Shown here one piece after another: positions 6,935 through 10,605 of a stretch of DNA of 10,605 bases (within the stretch, counting starts at the first letter, position 1; each line of letters begins with the position of its first letter). Under the pieces are notes generated by a model. It saw nothing but the letters and a program-made list of their open reading frames with translations, ran no database searches and had not been told where the DNA came from. The translations under genes and the position numbers were made by a program. Source of the DNA: an uncultured Bacilli bacterium (GTDB lineage Bacteria; Bacillota_I; Bacilli_A; RFN20; CAG-631); NCBI GenBank assembly GCA_934202505.1, contig CAKPXW010000057.1, positions 1 through 10,605 on the forward strand. Reading direction: 5' to 3'.

Positions 6935-7428
6935 ACCCTAACGATAGAAAAACACAAACTCAAATGTTACATAAAATTCTTGGTAAAATGGGTAAAGAAG
7001 TTTTAATTACCCCTCCTTTTTGGTGTGATTATGGATATCACATTGAAGTTGGAGATTATTTTTATTCAAATCATAATTTAATAATAACGGATGGAGCTAT
7101 GGTAAAATTTGGACATAATGTTTTTATTGCACCAAATGTTTGCATTACAACTGCTGAGCATGCAATTGATCCTGAGATGAGAAAAAAAGGAATTGAAATT
7201 GCTAAACCTATAACTATAGGTAATAATGTTTGGATAGGTGCAGGAACTACAATTCTTGCAGGTACTATTATTGGAGATAATTCAGTTATTGGTGCAGGAA
7301 GTGTTGTGAAAGGGAAAATTCCTTCTAATGTTGTTGCAGTTGGAGTTCCTTGTAAATTAATTAGAAAAATAACAGAAAAAGATAAAAATACTTATCCATT
7401 ACATGACTCATTAACAAAAAACAATTAA
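6931..7428 (+). CDS. Maltose/galactoside O-acetyltransferase family protein, lacking its N-terminal domain in this frame
   Basis: 165 residues of left-handed beta-helix acetyltransferase (Maa/LacA/NodL family), which moves acetyl from acetyl-CoA to a sugar hydroxyl. Visible in order are the PPFWCDYGYHI block (residues 28-38), FYSNHNLIITDGA, the hexapeptide coils, His77 at the catalytic position in TTAEHAIDPEMR, and ITIGNNVWIGAG..TIIGDNSVIGAGSVV. The end, VVAVGVPCKLIRKI, closes like LacA. Relatives usually read G-H-P at the catalytic turn, where this protein has E-H-A. The protein begins at the point after the Mac domain, which is encoded just upstream in another frame. The only start is the ATG overlapping that frame's stop, so translation would rely on termination-reinitiation. 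Either a recent frameshift or a naturally coupled split gene. The beta-helix itself looks intact. Cytoplasmic. Confidence 0.85.
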   Translation: MNPNDRKTQTQMLHKILGKMGKEVLITPPFWCDYGYHIEVGDYFYSNHNLIITDGAMVKFGHNVFIAPNVCITTAEHAIDPEMRKKGIEIAKPITIGNNVWIGAGTTILAGTIIGDNSVIGAGSVVKGKIPSNVVAVGVPCKLIRKITEKDKNTYPLHDSLTKNN

Positions 7429-7436
7429 AAAATAGT

Positions 7437-7925
7437 ATGAAAAATATAAAAAAAATTTTAAAAGAAGTAAAAAAATATATAGATGATAATTTAGAAATGG
7501 ATATTTCAAATGCTTTGGCATGTTATGAAATGTATCCTTCTTTAAAAGTGTCTAGTAAATCATTAGATGATACCTTGAAACATTTAAATGATACTTTTTC
7601 TCAAACGATTTTTTATCATATAGATAATAAGAATTTGAATGAAGTTGATGTATATACCAATGCACATATAGACCGAAGATTATTTTCTAAAATTAGATCT
7701 AATAATAATTTTAAGCCAAGTAAAAAAACAGCTATTGCTTTATGCTTTGGACTTAAATTAAATCTTGATGAATCTTTAGATCTTTTAGAAAAAGCTGGCT
7801 ATACTTTATCACATTCATCTAAAGCAGATTTAATAGTTGAATATTTTCTTATGAAAGAAGAATATGATTTAACAATATTAAATCAAGTTTTAGTAGAATA
7901 TGATGAATCTCCTTTATATATTTAA
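7437..7925 (+). CDS. Helix-turn-helix-like protein resembling the C-terminal part of macro-domain fusion proteins
   Basis: 162 residues, no membrane segment. From memory of the family, the stretch from about residue 53 to the end resembles the tail found behind macro (ADP-ribose-binding) domains in Clostridia, including NAHIDRRLFSKIRSN (75-89), KPSKKTAIALCFGLKLNL (93-110), LLEKAGYTLSHSSKADLIVEY (117-136) and the final E-Y-D-E-S-P-L. The pattern suggests a lambda-repressor-like helical fold. The first 20 residues (KEVKKYIDDN) also resemble the linker right after the macro domain, but no macro domain is encoded here. The gene starts 9 nt after the acetyltransferase stop and has no visible ribosome binding site, so it may be translated by coupling or be a 5'-truncated remnant. 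The VWA gene follows, a pairing I recall from other genomes. Function unknown. Confidence 0.6.
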   Translation: MKNIKKILKEVKKYIDDNLEMDISNALACYEMYPSLKVSSKSLDDTLKHLNDTFSQTIFYHIDNKNLNEVDVYTNAHIDRRLFSKIRSNNNFKPSKKTAIALCFGLKLNLDESLDLLEKAGYTLSHSSKADLIVEYFLMKEEYDLTILNQVLVEYDESPLYI

Positions 7926-7931
7926 TTAAAT

Positions 7932-7948
7932 GTCGCCTTTAAAGCGAC
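7932..7948 (+). other. Intercistronic hairpin before the VWA gene
   Basis: GTCGC (7932-7936) and GCGAC (7944-7948) flank CTTTAAA. It is one of the few GC-rich stems in the window, but it lacks a following U-tract. It may be a processing or stabilising element, and is not a convincing terminator. Confidence 0.45.
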
Positions 7949-8001
7949 CAAATGTTATTTCATCTTTATTAAAATATCCTTACAAAAAAGGAGGTTTCAA
8001 T

Positions 8002-8643
8002 ATGAAACATGAAATAACAGAATTAGTATTTATTTTAGATGCAAGTGGGTCAATGTCAGGGCTTGAAAAAGATACAATAGGAGGATTTAATTCATTAATT
8101 AATAAAAATAAAAAAGAAAATGAAAAAACAATTGTTTCTACAGTATTTTTTAATGATAAGATCCACATAATTCATGATAGGATTGATATCAATTTAATAG
8201 AAAAACTTACAGAAAGAGACTATATTCCTGCAGGATGCACAGCAATGTTAGATGCTATAGGATCTTCAATTATGCGTATTAAACAAATGCATAATAATTT
8301 AAATGAAGATGTAAAACCAACAAAAATCTTATTTATAATAACAACAGATGGCCTTGAAAATGCAAGTAGAGAATATAGTTATGAAAAAATTAAAAATTTG
8401 ATAGAAACTCAAAAAGAATTAGGATGGGAATTTTTATTTTTAGGTGCTAATATTGATGCTATTAGTGAAGCAAATAAATTTGGGATTGAAAAAGATAAAA
8501 CTGCCAATTATAGATGTACAGATAAAGGAATAGACATTAATTTTAAAGCTCTTGATGTAGCTATATGTCAATTTAAAGAAAAAGGTAAAATAAAAAAATC
8601 TTGGAAAGAAAGTATTGATGAAAATTATTTAATAGATAAATAG
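8002..8643 (+). CDS. VWA-domain protein (TerY-like)
   Basis: 213 residues made almost entirely of a von Willebrand factor A domain. The metal-ion-dependent adhesion site is complete: D13-A-S15-G-S17 in ILDASGSM, Thr80 in AGCTAMLDA, and Asp116 in TTDGLENAS. The segment WEFLFLGANIDA closes the fold. No signal peptide or membrane anchor, so it is intracellular, like TerY-type VWA proteins that scaffold protein complexes with a bound Mg2+/Mn2+. The start chosen is ATG 8002, which follows AAGGAGG with a 7-nt gap and puts the first strand at the N-terminus. The ATG at 7930 would add 24 residues translated from the intercistronic hairpin. It lies 76 nt downstream of the helix-turn-helix-like gene and is probably in its operon. 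Partners are unknown. Confidence 0.87.
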   Translation: MKHEITELVFILDASGSMSGLEKDTIGGFNSLINKNKKENEKTIVSTVFFNDKIHIIHDRIDINLIEKLTERDYIPAGCTAMLDAIGSSIMRIKQMHNNLNEDVKPTKILFIITTDGLENASREYSYEKIKNLIETQKELGWEFLFLGANIDAISEANKFGIEKDKTANYRCTDKGIDINFKALDVAICQFKEKGKIKKSWKESIDENYLIDK

Positions 8644-8651
8644 AAAAAAAT

Positions 8652-8674
8652 ATACATTTATGTATTTATTTTTC
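8652..8674 (+). terminator. Weak AT-rich terminator after the VWA gene
   Basis: ATACAT (8652-8657) and ATGTAT (8660-8665) form a short stem followed by TTATTTTTC. The stem contains only one G-C pair, so termination would be weak. Confidence 0.35.
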
Positions 8675-8681
8675 AAAACTA

Positions 8682-8690
8682 TGATATAAT
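8682..8690 (+). promoter_or_regulatory. Extended -10 promoter of the AAA ATPase unit
   Basis: TGATATAAT is a perfect TATAAT (8685-8690) preceded by the TGn extension. No good -35 box is seen at 17-18 bp, which is common for extended -10 promoters. The predicted start is near 8697. Confidence 0.6.
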
Positions 8691-8696
8691 AGTAAT

Positions 8697-8713
8697 GCAT
8701 ATAATTTATATGC
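8697..8713. promoter_or_regulatory. Inverted repeat at the transcription start, possible operator
   Basis: GCATATAA (8697-8704) and TTATATGC (8706-8713) are exact inverse complements around a single T. The repeat starts 6 bp after the -10 box, where a bound dimeric repressor would block transcription. It could also form a hairpin at the 5' end of the mRNA. Confidence 0.5.
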
Positions 8714-8728
8714 TAATAGAAAGGAAAA

Positions 8729-8767
8729 ATAATCATAATGTATATTTTTATTTATTAAAATGATTAT
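8729..8767 (+). promoter_or_regulatory. Leader hairpin in front of the AAA ATPase gene
   Basis: ATAATCAT (8729-8736) pairs with ATGATTAT (8760-8767) over a 23-nt loop, ending immediately before the GGGGG ribosome binding site (8769-8773). The loop contains a 6-codon frame (8738-8758, MYIFIY) with AAAGGA 12 nt upstream. This leader may modulate translation of the ATPase. The evidence is only the fold. Confidence 0.35.
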
Positions 8768-8778
8768 AGGGGGAAAAT

Positions 8779-10128
8779 ATGAATTATTTTTTAAATAAAT
8801 TAGTAATTAATGGTGCCAAAAATATTGATAAGCCAATTGAATTATTATTTAGTAATATAACAATTTCTTCAAATATTGACTATTCAAATTCAAATGTTAA
8901 AGCTATATATGGCCCTAATGGTTCTGGAAAATCTGGAATTGTCGCAGCAATGTATATATATAAAAGATTAATATTAGATAATGATGGAATAAATGATAAA
9001 TATTTTTCGAGGTTTATTTATGAAACTATTAATAAAAAAACTAATGTTTTGTCAATTGATATTGTTTTCTCATTAAATGATTCATTTAATAAAAAATGTC
9101 ATTGTTTTCGTCATGAAATAGATATTAGTGCTATTAATGATAATATTGCAATTACTAAAGAAAAAATTTCTATTTTAAAAGGGAAAACAATTAAAGATGA
9201 AAATTTTAAACAAATTATTTTAGTTGAAAATGGGAATTTAGTAAAAATAAAAGAAAATACAGAATTTAATATAATGAATAATGCACTATATTTAAATAGT
9301 TTAAATTTATTAGATAAACATTCCATTACAATTTCAATATTAAAAACAGTTAGAATGGGAAAAGGCTTTAACTATGACGACCATGAAGTTTTAGATGTAT
9401 TATGTTATATTATAAATTTTGCCTACACTCTAGTGATTCAATTGAATAAGGAAGATGCTCATACAGAATATATATCAAAAAAATTAAGTGAAAGTAATTT
9501 AAATAATGAAGAAAAGATAAATGAAACACTTGAAAATATAAGAAACAATATTCCAGTTTTTAATTTATCAACGCAATATACAGATATTGTAATGGAAAAA
9601 GATTATTCAAAATATGAAAAATACATAAATAAATTAACAGATTTTATTAAATTGTTTAAACCATCATTAGATGAAATAATGATTGATAAAAAAATATATG
9701 AAGATAAATTTTATTGTAAAAAAATATTTAGATATAATGATATAAAAATTGATATTGAATTTGAAAGTACAGGTATTAGAAAACTAGTTATGCTATATAC
9801 AACATTGAGACTATGTGCAAATGGATGCATAACTTTTATTGATGAAATGGATGCTAATCTACATGATGTATATTTTGCTAAAATAATTGAATTTTTTAAA
9901 AATGATGGAAAAGGTCAATTATGTTTTACAACACATAATCTTGAGCCTATTGATATTTTAAAATCAAATAGTCATTCATTAGATTTTATTTCTAATGATT
10001 CAAGAATCTATTCATGGACAAAAAATGGAAATAAATCGCCATTAAATAAATATGTAAATGGTTTAATTCCTTATTCACCATTTAATATAGAGTCATTTGA
10101 TTTTGATGTATTACTTAATGAGGACTAA
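8779..10128 (+). CDS. AAA15/OLD-like ABC-type ATPase, probable defence-system component
   Basis: 449 residues. Walker A is GPNGSGKS (45-52). A long helical middle region (about 180-320) is followed by an ABC-like signature STGIRKL (330-336), Walker B and catalytic Glu in FIDEMDANLHD (Asp355, Glu356), and the switch His386 in TTHN. This layout (short N-terminal lobe, insert, late signature) is that of the AAA_15/AAA_21 group: RloA, AbiLi, PARIS AriA, and the ATPase half of OLD proteins. No nuclease domain is fused, but the next gene, 2 nt downstream, has TOPRIM-like motifs, so ATPase and effector are split. Such ATPases act in the cytoplasm as sensors that control a toxic effector during phage infection (known for relatives, inferred here). 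GGGGG five bases before ATG sets the start. Confidence 0.85.
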   Translation: MNYFLNKLVINGAKNIDKPIELLFSNITISSNIDYSNSNVKAIYGPNGSGKSGIVAAMYIYKRLILDNDGINDKYFSRFIYETINKKTNVLSIDIVFSLNDSFNKKCHCFRHEIDISAINDNIAITKEKISILKGKTIKDENFKQIILVENGNLVKIKENTEFNIMNNALYLNSLNLLDKHSITISILKTVRMGKGFNYDDHEVLDVLCYIINFAYTLVIQLNKEDAHTEYISKKLSESNLNNEEKINETLENIRNNIPVFNLSTQYTDIVMEKDYSKYEKYINKLTDFIKLFKPSLDEIMIDKKIYEDKFYCKKIFRYNDIKIDIEFESTGIRKLVMLYTTLRLCANGCITFIDEMDANLHDVYFAKIIEFFKNDGKGQLCFTTHNLEPIDILKSNSHSLDFISNDSRIYSWTKNGNKSPLNKYVNGLIPYSPFNIESFDFDVLLNED

Positions 10129-10130
10129 TA

Positions 10131-10605
10131 ATGAAGCAAATAATATTTGTTGTTGAAACCAATAATTCTAATAAATCAGATGATCGTTATATAAAAAGAT
10201 TATATAGTGAAAGATATGAAAGTAATAGCAATGAAGTAAAGTATCAATTTTGTCATATGGATGGCAAAGGAAAATATAACAACAAATCGACTCTATCGCA
10301 AATTAATAAATTATTAAAAGAAAATAAAAAAGGAGAAAATATAGTAATTTATTGCTTCGATACAGATAAAATTGATAGTAGCCAAGAGGCAAATAAAGTA
10401 TTTAATGAAGAAAAATCATATTGCGATAATAAAGGCTATGAATTAGTATGGTTTTACTATGATATTGAATATACTTTGCTTGGAAAATGCATCGAATCTA
10501 ATATGAAAAAACAAGAATCAATTAAATTTTTAGGAAATAAAAAAATAACTATTGATATACAAAAATTATCAAAGGAAAAAATTCAAAAAGGTTGTAGCAA
10601 TATAT
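10131..10605 (+). CDS. RloB/TOPRIM-like protein paired with the AAA ATPase (partial, runs off the right edge)
   Basis: 158 codons are visible and no stop is reached. The ATG follows the ATPase stop by 2 nt, with AGGA six bases upstream inside the ATPase gene, so the two are translated together. The N-terminus is IIFVVETNN..SDDRYIKRLY (Glu9, Asp17/18), like the first TOPRIM strand with its glutamate. Next is VIYCFDTDK (Asp77-x-Asp79), the usual acidic DxD after the second strand. Then LVWFYYDIEYTLLG (Asp111, Glu113) resembles the RloB/AbiLii/DUF4276 block where an E is followed by LL. These acidic residues fit a metal-dependent nuclease fold. The similarity is by motif only and I cannot name the family with certainty. 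Its likely role is the effector of a two-gene phage-defence unit. Confidence 0.6.
   Translation, partial: MKQIIFVVETNNSNKSDDRYIKRLYSERYESNSNEVKYQFCHMDGKGKYNNKSTLSQINKLLKENKKGENIVIYCFDTDKIDSSQEANKVFNEEKSYCDNKGYELVWFYYDIEYTLLGKCIESNMKKQESIKFLGNKKITIDIQKLSKEKIQKGCSNI

Noticed and set aside
6922..6938. Programmed -1 frameshift joining the two acetyltransferase frames
   Set aside because: The bases around AATAAATGAA do not form an X-XXY-YYZ slippery heptamer and no downstream stimulatory fold is evident. A deletion or reinitiation is simpler.
7980..8168. Minus-strand frame across the start of the VWA gene
   Set aside because: It is antisense to the VWA metal-binding segment with its strong ribosome binding site, so it is a shadow frame.
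9111..9326. Minus-strand frame in the AAA ATPase gene
   Set aside because: It is antisense to the ATPase insert. Its low-complexity hydrophobic translation is typical of AT-rich antisense.
1..10605. CRISPR array, insertion sequence, tRNA or rRNA
   Set aside because: No regularly spaced identical repeats, transposase motifs with terminal repeats, or tRNA/rRNA-like segments were seen. The only repeated array is the diverged LRR coding repeat.

Overview
The window comes from a very AT-rich bacterium (my rough impression is a G+C content in the high twenties) with Gram-positive-style signals: strong AGGAGG-type ribosome binding sites, sigma-A-like promoters with 17-18 bp spacers, and U-tract terminators. 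TGG encodes Trp and TGA appears as a stop, so this is not the Mycoplasma code. A bile-salt-hydrolase-type gene and a BspA-like leucine-rich repeat lipoprotein suggest a host- or gut-associated low-GC Firmicute (Bacilli, Erysipelotrichia or RF39-like lineages). That placement is inference.

Layout. 1-221 (-): start of a choloylglycine hydrolase gene that runs off the left edge. 312-466: promoter, yybP-ykoY (Mn2+) riboswitch and intrinsic terminator in front of a P2A-type cation ATPase (482-3226, +), most likely a Mn2+/Ca2+ exporter switched on by Mn2+. A bidirectional terminator at about 3239-3275 separates it from the convergent leucine-rich repeat lipoprotein gene (3289-4665, -). 4888-5808 (+) encodes an alpha/beta hydrolase. 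It converges on an HD-domain phosphohydrolase gene (5816-6484, -) interrupted by one in-frame TAA.

6547-6740 holds a compact unit of promoter, strongly folded sequence and terminator without a convincing reading frame, followed by a separate promoter for the next gene. I read it as a candidate free-standing small RNA of about 155 nt, of a class I do not recognise. Next comes a maltose/galactoside-type O-acetyltransferase split in two by a one-base frame change at an ATGA stop/start overlap (6824-6934 and 6931-7428). After it are a 162-residue protein resembling the helix-turn-helix tail of macro-domain fusion proteins (7437-7925) and a VWA-domain protein (8002-8643).

The right end (8685-10605) holds a two-gene unit: an AAA15/OLD-like ATPase (8779-10128) and, 2 nt later, a small protein with TOPRIM/RloB-like acidic motifs (10131 to the edge). 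The gene pairing resembles AbiL, RloAB and PARIS-type phage-defence modules. Its promoter carries an inverted repeat at the expected transcription start and a hairpin-forming leader. This unit and the orphan RNA are the most interesting parts of the window. The density of interrupted genes between 5.8 and 7.5 kb suggests local gene decay or assembly errors.
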